From: Colwellia demingiae
Lineage (GTDB): Bacteria; Pseudomonadota; Gammaproteobacteria; Enterobacterales; Alteromonadaceae
Direction: 5' to 3'
DNA: 64,000 nt
Assembly (NCBI RefSeq): GCF_007954275.1
Contig: NZ_VOLT01000001.1
Coordinates: forward strand, 310,001-374,000
Shown piece after piece: positions 1-9,449 of the stretch. Numbering within the stretch: position 1 is the first letter of the stretch; every line of letters begins with the position of its first letter. The position numbers and the translations under genes are program-made. The notes under the pieces are model-generated. The model was not told the origin of the DNA. It worked only from the letters and a program-made list of their open reading frames with translations, and ran no database searches.

Positions 1-175
1 CTAATAAGCCTAATAACGAAAGCAAAGTAGATTTTCCACAACCAGAAGGTCCTGAAATTGAGACATACTCACCTTTATTAATAGTTAACGTTATGTCTGC
101 TAACGCATGGGTTTCTACTTCATCGGTAAAAAATACTTTTTGAATGTTTTCTAATTTAATTAATGTATCACTCAT
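1..175 (-). CDS. ABC transporter ATP-binding protein, N-terminal part only (MacB/LolD-type)
   Basis: This frame opens with ATG at 175 and runs off the window, leaving about 58 codons. The visible protein starts MSDTLIKLENIQKVF and contains a Walker A motif (GPSGCGKST) at about residues 43-51, which marks it as an ABC ATPase. An AAGGA ribosome site lies just upstream. The short segment between the start and Walker A is typical of the MacB/LolD/FtsE class that powers FtsX-like permeases. It lies downstream of the periplasmic adaptor gene on the same strand, so the pair probably belongs to one tripartite efflux operon whose permeases lie outside the window. The substrate cannot be deduced. Confidence 0.9.
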   Translation of the reverse strand, partial: MSDTLIKLENIQKVFFTDEVETHALADITLTINKGEYVSISGPSGCGKSTLLSLLGLL

Positions 176-206
176 AATCTGTCCTTATGATCTGTTATTT
201 ATCATA

Positions 207-240
207 TATACCCGCTCCACTTGAAGATGCTCGTTTCAGG
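207..240. repeat. Possible dispersed intergenic repeat fragment (TATACCC...CTTGAA type)
   Basis: The spacer between the adaptor and ATPase genes carries TATACCC, a short spacer, then CTTGAAGATGC. A related string (ATACCCAAGT followed by CTTGAAAAT) occurs at 62871-62890, and TATACCCGCT recurs near 9393. This suggests remnants of one dispersed family, but the similarity is short. Confidence 0.3.
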
Positions 241-334
241 AAGTCTGAGCGATTCATAATCAAGGCACATTTTTTTATTAAGGGTTATTCCCTTAAAAAG
301 AAAAGTGTTCGGTAAGTGTTTTTATAGCTTAGTA

Positions 335-1591
335 TTAGTTAATTCTAACTTTTTGATATTTTTGCCAACTACTTGAATCTGAAATGATCACTCTGTCTCC
401 AACAGCTAACCCTTCAATGACTTGTATTTGGTTTATAGAGCCTTTACCTAATTTAACCTGTGTACGCTGTGCTAAGTTGCCATCTTGATTTAACTTGTAA
501 ATGGTTGTGTTTGATTGTCTTTGCGAAAAGATAGGACGACTCACATACAAGGTATCGGCAATATCGGTGATCATGATTTCACCATCGACACTCAAATCGG
601 GTCTTGCGTCACTGGGTAATGCTTCTGTGAAGGTTACATCTACTTGTACATTGCCATTAACAACGGCGGGGTCTACGCGAGCAACAATGCCACTTACTGT
701 GTTATTACGTGTATCAATAGTGACTAGCTGGCCGATACGGACTTCGCCAATTAATAGCTCTGCAACTTGTAATTCGGCAATAAGTGAGTCTTGTTGAGCA
801 AGTTTAGCTAAATTGCTGCCCATATTTACGCGCTGCCCTGGTTCAACAGAGACATCTTGAACAACACTATCTAGACTGGCATAAATCATCAGGTCTTTAA
901 CCTGTTGTTCAGCTCGCTCAAGTGTTTTGCGCATTTTATTGATACGTGAATTATGGGCATTGTCTTGAACAACAATATTCTCGGTCATGCTAACCAGCAC
1001 TTCTTCTTGAATTTTCCAGCGTTGATTAAACTGTTGGGTTTCTAACTTAGTTTTTTCATAATCAATTTTTGAAACCGCGCCGGTTTTATTGTTAAATAAC
1101 TCGCGTTGGGCATCGAGCTTTAACTTACTACTCTGATAGTTTAGCTTGGCATCAAGCATGCGTGCTTTTTGAAAAAGTAATCCCGACTTTTGCTCAGCCT
1201 GACTCGCTTTGCTTTCTGCAATAATAGCTTCAAGCTCCCACTTAGTTTCTTCCTGCAATTGTTTTAATCTTGGATTACTAAGCTCAATAATTAGTTCTCC
1301 TTTTTTCACCGATTTCCCTGGTTTTACAACAACACGTTCAACATGGCCATCAACACTTGCTGCTAACCATTTAATTTTATCTGGCACCAGTAAACCAGCA
1401 CCTCGAACTGAAATAGAGAACGGTCCCTGCTTAACTTCGCCATATACCAAGGTATCATTATCAATAACGTAGTCTGCTTGTAGCAAAAAGGCACTATAGT
1501 TTAAGGCTATAGCGAGAATGGCTATGACTAGAGCCAACGGCCACACTCTTTTTAGTAAGGTTTTCTTTTGTTTTTTAACGGCAATATCCAA
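335..1591 (-). CDS. Periplasmic adaptor (HlyD/MacA family) of an ABC exporter
   Basis: The 418-residue protein has a short basic N-terminus, one membrane anchor at about residues 16-36, a biotinyl-lipoyl-like segment (about 70-105), a long coiled-coil hairpin (about 110-235) and beta-barrel and membrane-proximal domains towards the C-terminus. This is the standard order for membrane-fusion proteins that link an inner-membrane pump to a TolC-type channel. The start codon is TTG at 1591, with GGAG eight bases upstream; no ATG lies near. The ABC ATPase gene follows after about 160 bases. The upstream region carries a putative sigma-54 promoter and two palindromes, suggesting control by an enhancer-binding regulator. 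MacA versus another adaptor subfamily is not resolved. Confidence 0.88.
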   Translation of the reverse strand: MDIAVKKQKKTLLKRVWPLALVIAILAIALNYSAFLLQADYVIDNDTLVYGEVKQGPFSISVRGAGLLVPDKIKWLAASVDGHVERVVVKPGKSVKKGELIIELSNPRLKQLQEETKWELEAIIAESKASQAEQKSGLLFQKARMLDAKLNYQSSKLKLDAQRELFNNKTGAVSKIDYEKTKLETQQFNQRWKIQEEVLVSMTENIVVQDNAHNSRINKMRKTLERAEQQVKDLMIYASLDSVVQDVSVEPGQRVNMGSNLAKLAQQDSLIAELQVAELLIGEVRIGQLVTIDTRNNTVSGIVARVDPAVVNGNVQVDVTFTEALPSDARPDLSVDGEIMITDIADTLYVSRPIFSQRQSNTTIYKLNQDGNLAQRTQVKLGKGSINQIQVIEGLAVGDRVIISDSSSWQKYQKVRIN

Positions 1592-1628
1592 GGGTAATTC
1601 TCCAACAAATCTTCTTACTAAGACTTAT

Positions 1629-1644
1629 TGCAGTCTCTATACCA
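1629..1644 (-). promoter_or_regulatory. Putative sigma-54 (-24/-12) promoter of the adaptor gene
   Basis: On the minus strand the sequence reads TGGTATAGAGACTGCA. The GG and GC doublets have the invariant sigma-54 spacing, although the bases around them match only partly (consensus TGGCAC-N5-TTGCA). The inferred transcription start near 1618 would leave a leader of about 27 bases that includes the GGAG ribosome site. The paired palindromes 100 and 133 bases upstream fit enhancer sites. Confidence 0.45.
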
Positions 1645-1710
1645 CAATTAATAACCACTTGATAAATATCACTTAAAGTTACATTTTGAAAGGTTTCATA
1701 CAAACTAATG

Positions 1711-1760
1711 TTCCATGAATGGGAAAATACAGTTTTTTTGCTTTCCCATTCATGGGAAAG
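1711..1760. promoter_or_regulatory. Two palindromic operator/enhancer-like sites, 33 bp apart
   Basis: Site 1 at 1711-1726 reads TTCCATGAATGGGAAA. Site 2 at 1741-1760 reads CTTTCCCATTCATGGGAAAG and is palindromic except for its central two bases. Both fit TTTCCCAT-NN-ATGGGAAA, with one base missing in site 1. The centres are 33 bases apart, close to three helical turns, so two dimers could bind on one DNA face. The pair could alternatively fold as one long hairpin, because the two copies are also mutually complementary over 14 bases (CCATGAATGGGAAA), but a poly-T tail is missing after it. Confidence 0.55.
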
Positions 1761-1894
1761 TTCTTCTTATTAAGGGGAGTTTGTTAATGATAAAGCGGTT
1801 ACGGAGTTTTGAAGGGGAGTCGAAGTAGTCTCCGCCAGCATAGACACTGACGGATAAACTAACAACTTATAAGGAAGAGCAAAAACTATGGGGC

Positions 1895-2908
1895 TTAGTC
1901 TTTAGTTTGATCTTTAGTGATACCAAAATGTTGGTAAGCTCTATCTGTTGCTATTCTGCCACGCGGAGTACGTTGCAAAAAGCCTTGTTGAATTAAAAAA
2001 GGCTCTATTACATCTTCTATAGTTTCTCGTTCTTCACCAATGGCTGCAGCAACATTATCCAAGCCAACAGGTCCACCCATAAATTTATCAATAATGGCAT
2101 GTAATAGCTTTCTGTCCATAATATCAAAGCCTTCACTATCAACTTCTAACATGTCTAACGCAGCAGCGGCAGTTTGTTGATTAACCACCCCGTGCGATTT
2201 TATATCGGCATAATCACGTACTCGGCGTAATAAACGATTAGCAATACGTGGCGTGCCGCGAGAGCGGCGTGCAACTTCAAATGCCCCCTCCTCATCTATT
2301 GTTAAGTTCAAAAAATGTGCCGATCGGCTGACAATAGTTGATAAGTCTGCAACATTATAAAACTCTAACCGTTGAACAATACCAAATCGGTCACGTAAGG
2401 GTGACGTTAATGCACCTGCTCGTGTGGTAGCGCCAATAAGTGTAAATGGGGGTAAGTCTAACTTGATTGAACGCGCTGCGGGTCCTTCTCCAATCATAAT
2501 ATCTAATTGATAATCTTCCATCGCAGGATAAAGTATTTCTTCTACCACAGCACTTAAACGATGTATCTCATCAATAAAAAGAATATCGTTTTCTTCTAAA
2601 TTAGTTAGCAGCGCCGCTAAATCGCCGGCTTTCTCTAATACCGGCCCTGAAGTAGTGCGAATATTAACGCCCATTTCATTGGCAACAATATTAGCTAAAG
2701 TGGTTTTACCAAGACCTGGAGGGCCAAAAATGAGTAAGTGATCTAAAGGTTCGCCACGATTTTTTGCGGCTGGAATAAATATTTCCATTTGCGCTTTAAC
2801 ATGCTGCTGCCCCGTATAATCTTGTAGCATTTTAGGACGAATAGCACGATCTACCCTTTCATCTTCTACTGAAGCAATTGGTTCAATTAAGCGATCTGCT
2901 TCTATCAT
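1895..2908 (-). CDS. ruvB: Holliday junction branch-migration helicase RuvB
   Basis: The 337-residue AAA+ motor drives branch migration of Holliday junctions together with RuvA. Walker A (GPPGLGKTT) is at residues 62-70, Walker B (FIDEIH) near 115, a sensor-1 segment with GATTRAG near 160, and a C-terminal winged helix with TPRGR. Length and motifs are ordinary for the family. The ATG at 2908 has AGGT upstream. It lies 36 bases downstream of ruvA on the same strand and is probably cotranscribed with it, as in many gammaproteobacteria. Confidence 0.98.
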   Translation of the reverse strand: MIEADRLIEPIASVEDERVDRAIRPKMLQDYTGQQHVKAQMEIFIPAAKNRGEPLDHLLIFGPPGLGKTTLANIVANEMGVNIRTTSGPVLEKAGDLAALLTNLEENDILFIDEIHRLSAVVEEILYPAMEDYQLDIMIGEGPAARSIKLDLPPFTLIGATTRAGALTSPLRDRFGIVQRLEFYNVADLSTIVSRSAHFLNLTIDEEGAFEVARRSRGTPRIANRLLRRVRDYADIKSHGVVNQQTAAAALDMLEVDSEGFDIMDRKLLHAIIDKFMGGPVGLDNVAAAIGEERETIEDVIEPFLIQQGFLQRTPRGRIATDRAYQHFGITKDQTKD

Positions 2909-2944
2909 AGGTTACCTAAGTTCAAAATGTGATTAATCCGTTGG

Positions 2945-3580
2945 CTATATCATTGATTTTAATGCATCGCGAATAATGTTTTCGCTAGACATACCGCGAT
3001 TATATACGGATTTAACCGCTTTATCTGCCTGTACTTGTTTATAGCCAAGTGAAAGTAAAGCATTAATAGCATCGCCTTTATTATCATTAACAAAAGTAGT
3101 TTCTTGGCTCAATTCAGCAGAGAGTTGTTCTGGTATCACGCCATCATCACTAACTAAGTGTATTTGTTGTGCTTGCCAATCTTTCAAACGGTCACGCATT
3201 TCAATAAGCAAACGCTCTGCTGTCTTTTTACCAACACCCGGGATTTTTACAATAGCGCTAATATCATCGTGACGAACACAACTAACAAATTGATCAGCAG
3301 ACATGTTTGATAAAATAGCTAACGCTAATTTAGGACCTACACCATTAACTTTAATTAATAACCGGAATAACTTACGTTCTACTTTATTGGCGAAGCCATA
3401 AAGCAATTGAGCATCTTCACGTACAACAAAGTGAGTATAAATAGTTGCCTGCTGTTCAAGCTCAGGTAAGGCATAAATACTCGTCATTGGCATGGTGACT
3501 TCATAGCCCACGCCAGCACATTCAATTAATATTTCAGGAGAGTTTTTTTCAACAAGCGTGCCACGTAAACGACCAATCAC
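2945..3580 (-). CDS. ruvA: Holliday junction DNA-binding protein RuvA
   Basis: RuvA tetramers bind the four-way junction and load RuvB. The protein has the N-terminal OB-fold start (MIGRLRGTL), two helix-hairpin-helix motifs (VNGVGPKLA and [12 protein letters not shown]), and a C-terminal domain ending [13 protein letters not shown] that contacts RuvB. I place the start at the GTG at 3580, because this gives the family's usual MIGRLRG beginning (211 aa). An in-frame TTG at 3592 would add four residues, and neither start has a strong ribosome site. It is followed directly by ruvB; ruvC lies upstream across a 230-base repeat-bearing gap. Confidence 0.95.
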   Translation of the reverse strand: MIGRLRGTLVEKNSPEILIECAGVGYEVTMPMTSIYALPELEQQATIYTHFVVREDAQLLYGFANKVERKLFRLLIKVNGVGPKLALAILSNMSADQFVSCVRHDDISAIVKIPGVGKKTAERLLIEMRDRLKDWQAQQIHLVSDDGVIPEQLSAELSQETTFVNDNKGDAINALLSLGYKQVQADKAVKSVYNRGMSSENIIRDALKSMI

Positions 3581-3755
3581 AACAAGTACCAAAGGCTATT
3601 ATTAATGAATCAGATACTACCACTATATATTTATACAGTAAAGTGACCTAGTTGAATTTTGCTGACGTTGCCTAAGATTTAAAACGAAATAACTCACTAC
3701 GAAGAACACAGAGGCTAGCTTCACAGACAAAAAACGACTGAAAACTACTCTTTCT

Positions 3756-3797
3756 GGATTCCCGATCAGAAACTTCGGGAATGACGGCTATGCTGAT
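3756..3797 (+). repeat. Dispersed intergenic repeat, copy 1 (GGATTCCCGAT...GGGAATGACGG)
   Basis: This segment in the ruvC-ruvA gap matches 49514-49555 at about 36 of 42 positions, and the minus strand of 13964-13992 at 27 of 29. It contains a small hairpin, TTCCCGA / TCGGGAA. The flanking DNA (3690-3720) also carries a GAACACAGAGG string that recurs in other intergenic regions. Confidence 0.65.
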
Positions 3798-3818
3798 GGG
3801 GATTTATAAAAAAGCGGG

Positions 3819-4346
3819 TTAGCGTAAACGCCCTCTAACGATTTTAGTGGCTTGACCGGCTAAGATGGCAATACTGGTATGGCTATGACCATGACATAGC
3901 GCTACCGCTAAAGCATCGGCAGCATCAGCCTGAGGAGTGCCTGGTAATTTTAAAATACTTTTTACCATATGTTGTACTTGGCTTTTATCTGCTGCGCCAG
4001 TGCCTACAACCGCTTGCTTAATTTGTCTTGCTGAATACTCTGCTATGGTTAACCCTGAATTAGTTGCCGCAACAATAGCTGCACCTCGTGCTTGGCCAAG
4101 TTTCAAAGCCCCCCCAGGATTCACTCCCATGAAAACTTGCTCAATGGCAAACATATCCGGCTTAAATTGAATAATTAACTCAGAGACGCCAGCAAAAATA
4201 GTTTGCAAGCGTGATGCAAAATCGTCCCCTTGGCTCATCGCTTTAATACAGCCACTACCAAGGTAGGTAAAGCGTTGCTTTTCTTGCTTGATAACGCCGT
4301 AACCCGTAAAGCGTGAACCGGGATCAATGCCTAATATTATTGTCAA
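3819..4346 (-). CDS. ruvC: Crossover junction endodeoxyribonuclease RuvC
   Basis: RuvC resolves Holliday junctions by paired nicks. The 175-residue protein has the RNase H-like fold with all four acidic metal ligands visible: D8 (LGIDPGS), E69 (AIEQVF), D141 and D144 ([13 protein letters not shown]). Length is standard. It is the first gene of the ruvC-ruvA-ruvB set, separated from ruvA by a repeat-containing gap, so ruvAB may also have a promoter of its own. No yebC-like gene lies between aspS and ruvC here. Confidence 0.97.
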   Translation of the reverse strand: MTIILGIDPGSRFTGYGVIKQEKQRFTYLGSGCIKAMSQGDDFASRLQTIFAGVSELIIQFKPDMFAIEQVFMGVNPGGALKLGQARGAAIVAATNSGLTIAEYSARQIKQAVVGTGAADKSQVQHMVKSILKLPGTPQADAADALAVALCHGHSHTSIAILAGQATKIVRGRLR

Positions 4347-4404
4347 CAGCTCGCCTCTTGATTGATACTTTAACTTTGATGGTATGTTACGTTATATTAA
4401 TGCC

Positions 4405-4442
4405 ATAAAAAATGCAGCTAAAACATACGTTATAGCTGCATT
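4405..4442 (-). terminator. Rho-independent terminator after aspS
   Basis: On the minus strand a perfect 10-bp stem (AATGCAGCTA / TAGCTGCATT, arms 4433-4442 and 4411-4420, 12-base loop) is followed at once by a run of T. It lies about 70 bases past the aspS stop codon and before ruvC. Confidence 0.85.
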
Positions 4443-4513
4443 AACATTACTAATATAGTAGTAATCACAATACGCAGTAGTTACCATTTATCTATTAATA
4501 AATGGCTAACTAA

Positions 4514-6307
4514 TTATGCTTGTTCTTCGTCTTTCTTTTCTACAGCCAGTGTTGCTATACCTAACTCTTTAAGCTGTTCAGGGTTAGCTTTACCAGGCGC
4601 GTTGGTTAGTGGACAAGCCGCTGTATTGGTTTTCGGGAAAGCCATTACATCACGGATTGAACTAGCACCGGTCATTAACATCACTAATCGATCAAGACCA
4701 AACGCTAAACCAGCATGTGGCGGCGCACCATATTGTAGCGCTTCTAGTAAGAAACCAAATTTCTCTTCTGCTTCTTCATCACTAATACCTAAAATTCTAA
4801 ATACTGCTGTTTGCATATCTTGATTGTGAATACGTACAGAGCCACCACCAAGTTCACAACCATTTAAGACCATGTCGTAAGCATCTGATAAAGCGCCAAC
4901 AGGGTTTGCTTCTAGCTGCTCAGCAGTTAAATTAGTTGGTGCTGTAAATGGGTGGTGAATAGCATGCATATGGCCATCTACTTCTTCAAACATTGGGAAA
5001 TCAACTACCCAAAGAGGTTTCCACTCACCTTGAAGTAAATCAAGTTCTTCACCTAATTTAAGACGAAGTGCACCTAAAGATTCAGTAACAACATTATATT
5101 TGTCTGCACCAAAGAAAATGATATCGCCTGTTTTCGCATTAGTACGTTTTAATAAAGCGATGGCTTCGTCACTTGATAAGAATTTTAAGATTGGTGACTG
5201 TAAACCTTCAACTCCTGTTGAAAGCGCAGCGTCAATATCATTAACTTTTAACCAAGGCATGCCTTTTGCGCCGTAAATGCCAACGAATTTTGTTAATTCA
5301 TCAAGGCCCTTACGTGAGAACTTAGCTGCGCCTTGAGGTAGACAAATGACTGCAACACGACCATTTTCATCGTTAGCAGGTCCTGAGAATACTTTAAATT
5401 CAACATTTTTTAAAATATCATCAACATCAATTAGCTCGAGTGGATTACGTAAGTCTGGCTTATCACTACCAAAACGTGTCATTGCCTCAGAATAAGGCAT
5501 ACGCGGGAACTCACCTAAGTCAACATTCAACATTGTTTGGAATAATTCACGGATCATTTTTTCCGTTACTTCCATAACCTGATCACTACTCATGAACGAG
5601 GTCTCAATATCTATTTGTGTGAATTCAGGTTGTCTATCGGCACGTAAATCTTCATCACGGAAACATTTAACTATTTGATAGTAACGTTCCATACCTGACA
5701 TCATTAGCAATTGCTTAAACAATTGTGGTGATTGTGGCAAAGCAAAAAACTGACCTTTATGCGTACGACTTGGTACTAAATAGTCACGAGCACCTTCAGG
5801 AGTCGCCGCAGTTAGAATGGGTGTTTCAATATCTAAAAAGCCTTGAGACTCTAATGAGCTGCGTACTGCAGAAGTTACTTTAGCGCGAAAACGTAAACGT
5901 TCAGTCATTTCAACACGTCGTAAGTCTAAATAACGGTATTTAAGGCGAAGTTCTTCAGAGTTGACTTGGTTAGAGTCTAATGGCAAAGGCGCTGACTTAT
6001 TGAGAATGGTAAGATCTAGACCAAGTACTTCAATACCACCCGTTTTCATGCCTTTATTTACTTGGCCTTCAGGACGAGCGCGAACTTTACCTCTAATTTG
6101 TACACAAAATTCATTACGTAAGGTGTTGGCTTTTTTAATCACCTCAGGTAAATCAGGATCATAAACAACTTGAACAAGACCTTCACGGTCACGTAAATCT
6201 AAAAAGATCACGGCGCCTAAATCACGACGTTTGTTAACCCAACCACATAAAGTTATTTCTTGTCCAATGTGAGATTCGTTCACCTCACCACAATAAAGAC
6301 TACGCAT
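4514..6307 (-). CDS. aspS: Aspartyl-tRNA synthetase
   Basis: This class II synthetase charges tRNA-Asp. The 597-residue bacterial-type enzyme has an N-terminal anticodon-binding OB fold (about 1-110), a catalytic core with [15 protein letters not shown] and an [16 protein letters not shown] motif 2 region, a bacterial GAD insertion (about 285-420) and motif 3 ([13 protein letters not shown]) near 535. Length matches the bacterial family. A good sigma-70 promoter lies about 80 bases upstream, and a strong terminator follows. It appears to be a single-gene unit. Confidence 0.98.
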   Translation of the reverse strand: MRSLYCGEVNESHIGQEITLCGWVNKRRDLGAVIFLDLRDREGLVQVVYDPDLPEVIKKANTLRNEFCVQIRGKVRARPEGQVNKGMKTGGIEVLGLDLTILNKSAPLPLDSNQVNSEELRLKYRYLDLRRVEMTERLRFRAKVTSAVRSSLESQGFLDIETPILTAATPEGARDYLVPSRTHKGQFFALPQSPQLFKQLLMMSGMERYYQIVKCFRDEDLRADRQPEFTQIDIETSFMSSDQVMEVTEKMIRELFQTMLNVDLGEFPRMPYSEAMTRFGSDKPDLRNPLELIDVDDILKNVEFKVFSGPANDENGRVAVICLPQGAAKFSRKGLDELTKFVGIYGAKGMPWLKVNDIDAALSTGVEGLQSPILKFLSSDEAIALLKRTNAKTGDIIFFGADKYNVVTESLGALRLKLGEELDLLQGEWKPLWVVDFPMFEEVDGHMHAIHHPFTAPTNLTAEQLEANPVGALSDAYDMVLNGCELGGGSVRIHNQDMQTAVFRILGISDEEAEEKFGFLLEALQYGAPPHAGLAFGLDRLVMLMTGASSIRDVMAFPKTNTAACPLTNAPGKANPEQLKELGIATLAVEKKDEEQA

Positions 6308-6343
6308 GTATTTTTGCCTTATACCAATTCTATTAAACTTATT

Positions 6344-6367
6344 AACAAACGCTACTTTACGTTTGTT
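6344..6367. other. Small hairpin in the aspS leader
   Basis: A perfect 8-bp inverted repeat, AACAAACG / CGTTTGTT with an 8-base spacer, lies between the predicted aspS promoter and its start codon. It would form in the 5' leader RNA. No T-box or leader-peptide structure is evident. Confidence 0.4.
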
Positions 6368-6384
6368 ACGATAATTTTGGGCAT

Positions 6385-6412
6385 ATTATAAAGCAAAGAT
6401 TGTTAATGTCAC
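6385..6412 (-). promoter_or_regulatory. Sigma-70 promoter of aspS
   Basis: On the minus strand the -35 box GTGACA (6407-6412) and a perfect -10 box TATAAT (6385-6390) are separated by 16 bases. The expected transcript starts near 6378 and reads into aspS. Confidence 0.65.
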
Positions 6413-6457
6413 CCTAGAACAAGCGGATGGTTAAATTAAAGGGCTGAACGGAAAGGA

Positions 6458-9337
6458 TTAGTTAAAAATATAATGATTTTTACCGGCTGCTTTTACCTTA
6501 TACATCATGGTATCAGCAATTTTAAGCAGATCGGTGTCGTTATCACCATCATCTGGGTACATAGCTATACCAATACTACAGCCGATAAAGGCATTGGTTT
6601 TGGATAGTTCAAACTCTTTTTGCATCATCCTTAATACTTTTTCGGCTACATAGGCAGCTTCATTAGGACTATTTAAACCGGTAAGTAACAAAACAAACTC
6701 ATCGCCGCCAAAGCGTACTACCGTATCTGAACTTCTCACACACCCCTGCAGACGTAGCGCAACTTGTTGCAATAATTCATCGCCTACCCCATGCCCATGA
6801 GTATCGTTGATATTTTTAAAACCATCTAAATCAATAAATAATACGGCCATTTTAAGCGATTGTCGTTGATGAAACGCTATCGCAGTACTTAATCTATCCT
6901 TTAACAAGACTCGGTTAGCAAGCCCCGTTAATTCATCATGAGTTGCCATATGTTTCATGATTTTTTCGAGTTGCTCACGGTGTTTTATTTCAACTTGTAA
7001 CCGTCTATTCCACATGACAATAACGCCGAGTACCAATAAAATAATGACACCAATTTGTGCTCCAACCTGTAACACCACATTTTTATCAAGCCCTGTATTT
7101 ATTGCGAGGGAAAACCAATTATCGTAAATAGCTTGTTTCTCTTTTTCAGTTATCGATAAAAGGCCCTTATTAATTATTCCCCTCAATAGCGGCAACTGCT
7201 TATTTATTCCAAAATGACTTTTCTCTAAGCTGACATCTTCCATCATAGATATCATCAAAGTGACAATATTTTCCTGCTTTAATAATTGTGTGGCCGAGGC
7301 CATAGTCGTGATGAAACCATCAACACGTTCCTGCTGAAGCGCAACGAGTGCTTGCTCTCGGTTATCCACTAATTTAAAAGTGATTAAGGGATGTTTTTTC
7401 CTTAGTTTGGCAATTAAATAATAGCCTTTGACGATAGCGACTTGTTTACCATAAAAATCTTCAAGCTTGGATTTTCTACCATAATATTGAGGATGTACCA
7501 TTACCCATGGCATTTGCCAATAACTCTCTGTGAATATCAGCAGCTTTTCACGCTCTGCTGTTGGCGTAATACTGCCAAGCATATCTATTTTATTATCTAA
7601 TAATGCTTTGTATAACTGTTGCCAACTATCAAAAGGCATGTAATTAAACTCAATACCGGTGCTATCGCTAATTAGATGGGTGATATCGCGATTAATACCT
7701 GAAAATTTACCTTGCTCGTCAATAAACTCAATCGGCGATAAGTTCTTAATAATACCTAAGTTAATTTTCCCATGGGATGCTAAGAAGGCTTTATCGGCTT
7801 CGCTTAACATAATTTTTTGTGCTTGTTGTTTATAATAGTGTTCGCCCGTATTACCGTTCAACCATCTATCTTCAATTCTAATAAGGCTATTAATATCTAA
7901 CTCGTTAAAACCTCTATTAACGATCTCCACTAGTTTATTATTTTTATGATGGATAACAGGCGATAGTTTTAAGGTGAGAACAGGACTATCTAAGCGATAA
8001 AAAAGTGCTTGCAAGTTATTTTGCACTAACCTTGCACTAATTAAATCAACTAATCCCACAATGCCTGATATTTCATCTCGTTCTGCGGCATTTAACATCG
8101 TAGTCAAACTACTAAAATAGCGAACTTTCAACTGTGGGTACTTTGCTAACAATTGGTCTTTAAAAGTAGAATCTTGCCAAATACCAATGACACCGTCACT
8201 GAGCTGTTGGTTAAATTGATCCAATGAAGAAATTCGCCTACCCTCAATGTCTTTAACTCTTTTATTTAGATAAAATTGTACATTAGAGGTGTATATTGGA
8301 TTGGCAAAAGATATATCTTCTGATGTGTTTACATGATCAGGGTAAGCCAAGAGTATATCTGCTTTTTGCTCTGTTATAAGATCTAACCCTTCAGTCATAT
8401 CACGAGGAACAAACTCAACATTAATGCCTACTTTTTTAGACCATAAGCGCCAGACATCAATCAATAATCCTTGCGGTTCACCTGAAGGACTAACGCCCAT
8501 ATAAGGAGGGTAATGTGATGAAAATGCGACCAATAAACTGTCTTTTTGTTTAGTTAAACCTAACCATTTTCGCTCAATGGCTGCTCGCTCTTCCCTTGTT
8601 ATTTGTTCAAAACCTTGTTCAATTAAATTAAGTAGCGAATTATTCCCCTTCGCCACTGCTACTCCATAATTACCTTGCTGATAGCGTAAAACTTTATGAG
8701 GTGGAAAACGCTGTCTTAAAGTATCGTAATCAGGAAAATTATCAGCGAGCTTTTCTAAACCAGTAAACACTAAAATTTCGTTATTTAATGCCCCTCTGTA
8801 CAGATCATGCCGATTATCATAAGTTTTCAATGCAAAATCAGGGTGATATTTTTGCAAGTTCTCAATATGAGCTGAGCCTTTCACGACACCAATGCTGTAC
8901 GGTTTTAAATCAGCTAGGCTGTTAACATTACTGAGTTGTTGATTTACATATAGATGGGTATAAATAGAAAACAGGGGTTGGGAAAACTGTAGCGTTTCTC
9001 GTCTCGAATCAATAATTGATAAACCACCATGGATATCAACATTTCCTTTTGCTACTTTATTTAGTGTTTCTAGCCAAGGTAGCACAATAAACTGTATTTC
9101 AACTTGTTGTTTTTTTGCCCATAAACGCCACATATCTGCCATCAAACCAATAGCAATACCTTTTTCATCAATAGAGTGATACGGGAAAGAAGTTTCATTA
9201 ATAGCAATTGTTAATGGTTGCTTAACTTTAGTGACGACCTTCGCAACTGCCTTTTCTGCAAACACTGTTTGGCTGAAAATAGCTAAAAACAAAGTAATTA
9301 AAAGAATGTAACTGGTCTGTTTATAAAAAAAATTCAA
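6458..9337 (-). CDS. Diguanylate cyclase with three periplasmic solute-binding (SBP_bac_3) domains
   Basis: The protein has 959 residues. A signal/anchor segment (about 8-27) is followed by three tandem family-3 solute-binding domains (about 40-265, 270-500 and 530-745), a transmembrane helix (about 756-778) and a C-terminal GGDEF domain. The active site is an intact GGDEF at 877-881, with an RxxD inhibitory-site motif (RSSD) five residues before it. It should therefore make cyclic di-GMP, with product inhibition, in response to small periplasmic ligands such as amino acids. The start is TTG at 9337 after AGGGTG. It is transcribed divergently from cmoA and stands alone. The ligands are unknown. 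Confidence 0.93.
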   Translation of the reverse strand: MNFFYKQTSYILLITLFLAIFSQTVFAEKAVAKVVTKVKQPLTIAINETSFPYHSIDEKGIAIGLMADMWRLWAKKQQVEIQFIVLPWLETLNKVAKGNVDIHGGLSIIDSRRETLQFSQPLFSIYTHLYVNQQLSNVNSLADLKPYSIGVVKGSAHIENLQKYHPDFALKTYDNRHDLYRGALNNEILVFTGLEKLADNFPDYDTLRQRFPPHKVLRYQQGNYGVAVAKGNNSLLNLIEQGFEQITREERAAIERKWLGLTKQKDSLLVAFSSHYPPYMGVSPSGEPQGLLIDVWRLWSKKVGINVEFVPRDMTEGLDLITEQKADILLAYPDHVNTSEDISFANPIYTSNVQFYLNKRVKDIEGRRISSLDQFNQQLSDGVIGIWQDSTFKDQLLAKYPQLKVRYFSSLTTMLNAAERDEISGIVGLVDLISARLVQNNLQALFYRLDSPVLTLKLSPVIHHKNNKLVEIVNRGFNELDINSLIRIEDRWLNGNTGEHYYKQQAQKIMLSEADKAFLASHGKINLGIIKNLSPIEFIDEQGKFSGINRDITHLISDSTGIEFNYMPFDSWQQLYKALLDNKIDMLGSITPTAEREKLLIFTESYWQMPWVMVHPQYYGRKSKLEDFYGKQVAIVKGYYLIAKLRKKHPLITFKLVDNREQALVALQQERVDGFITTMASATQLLKQENIVTLMISMMEDVSLEKSHFGINKQLPLLRGIINKGLLSITEKEKQAIYDNWFSLAINTGLDKNVVLQVGAQIGVIILLVLGVIVMWNRRLQVEIKHREQLEKIMKHMATHDELTGLANRVLLKDRLSTAIAFHQRQSLKMAVLFIDLDGFKNINDTHGHGVGDELLQQVALRLQGCVRSSDTVVRFGGDEFVLLLTGLNSPNEAAYVAEKVLRMMQKEFELSKTNAFIGCSIGIAMYPDDGDNDTDLLKIADTMMYKVKAAGKNHYIFN

Positions 9338-9449
9338 AAAAACACCCTATAAATATAGCGTTGCTAATAAGATCGGTTAAAATAAGCCATTATATACCCG
9401 CTAGCAATCAAGTTACTAACTTAACATAAAAGTGAATAGAACAAAGAAA

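Larger units (their letters stand above)
1592..1894. other. Intergenic region with exporter promoter and paired palindromes
   Basis: This 303-base gap lies downstream of ruvB and upstream of the adaptor gene. It holds the putative sigma-54 promoter at 1629-1644 and two copies of a palindrome resembling TTTCCCAT-NN-ATGGGAAA at 1711-1726 and 1741-1760. I see no convincing gene in it. Confidence 0.6.

Noticed and set aside
3895-3915. GCGCTACCGC string resembling the reverse of an ops element
   Set aside because: It lies inside the ruvC coding sequence, far from the polysaccharide locus, and matches only in part.
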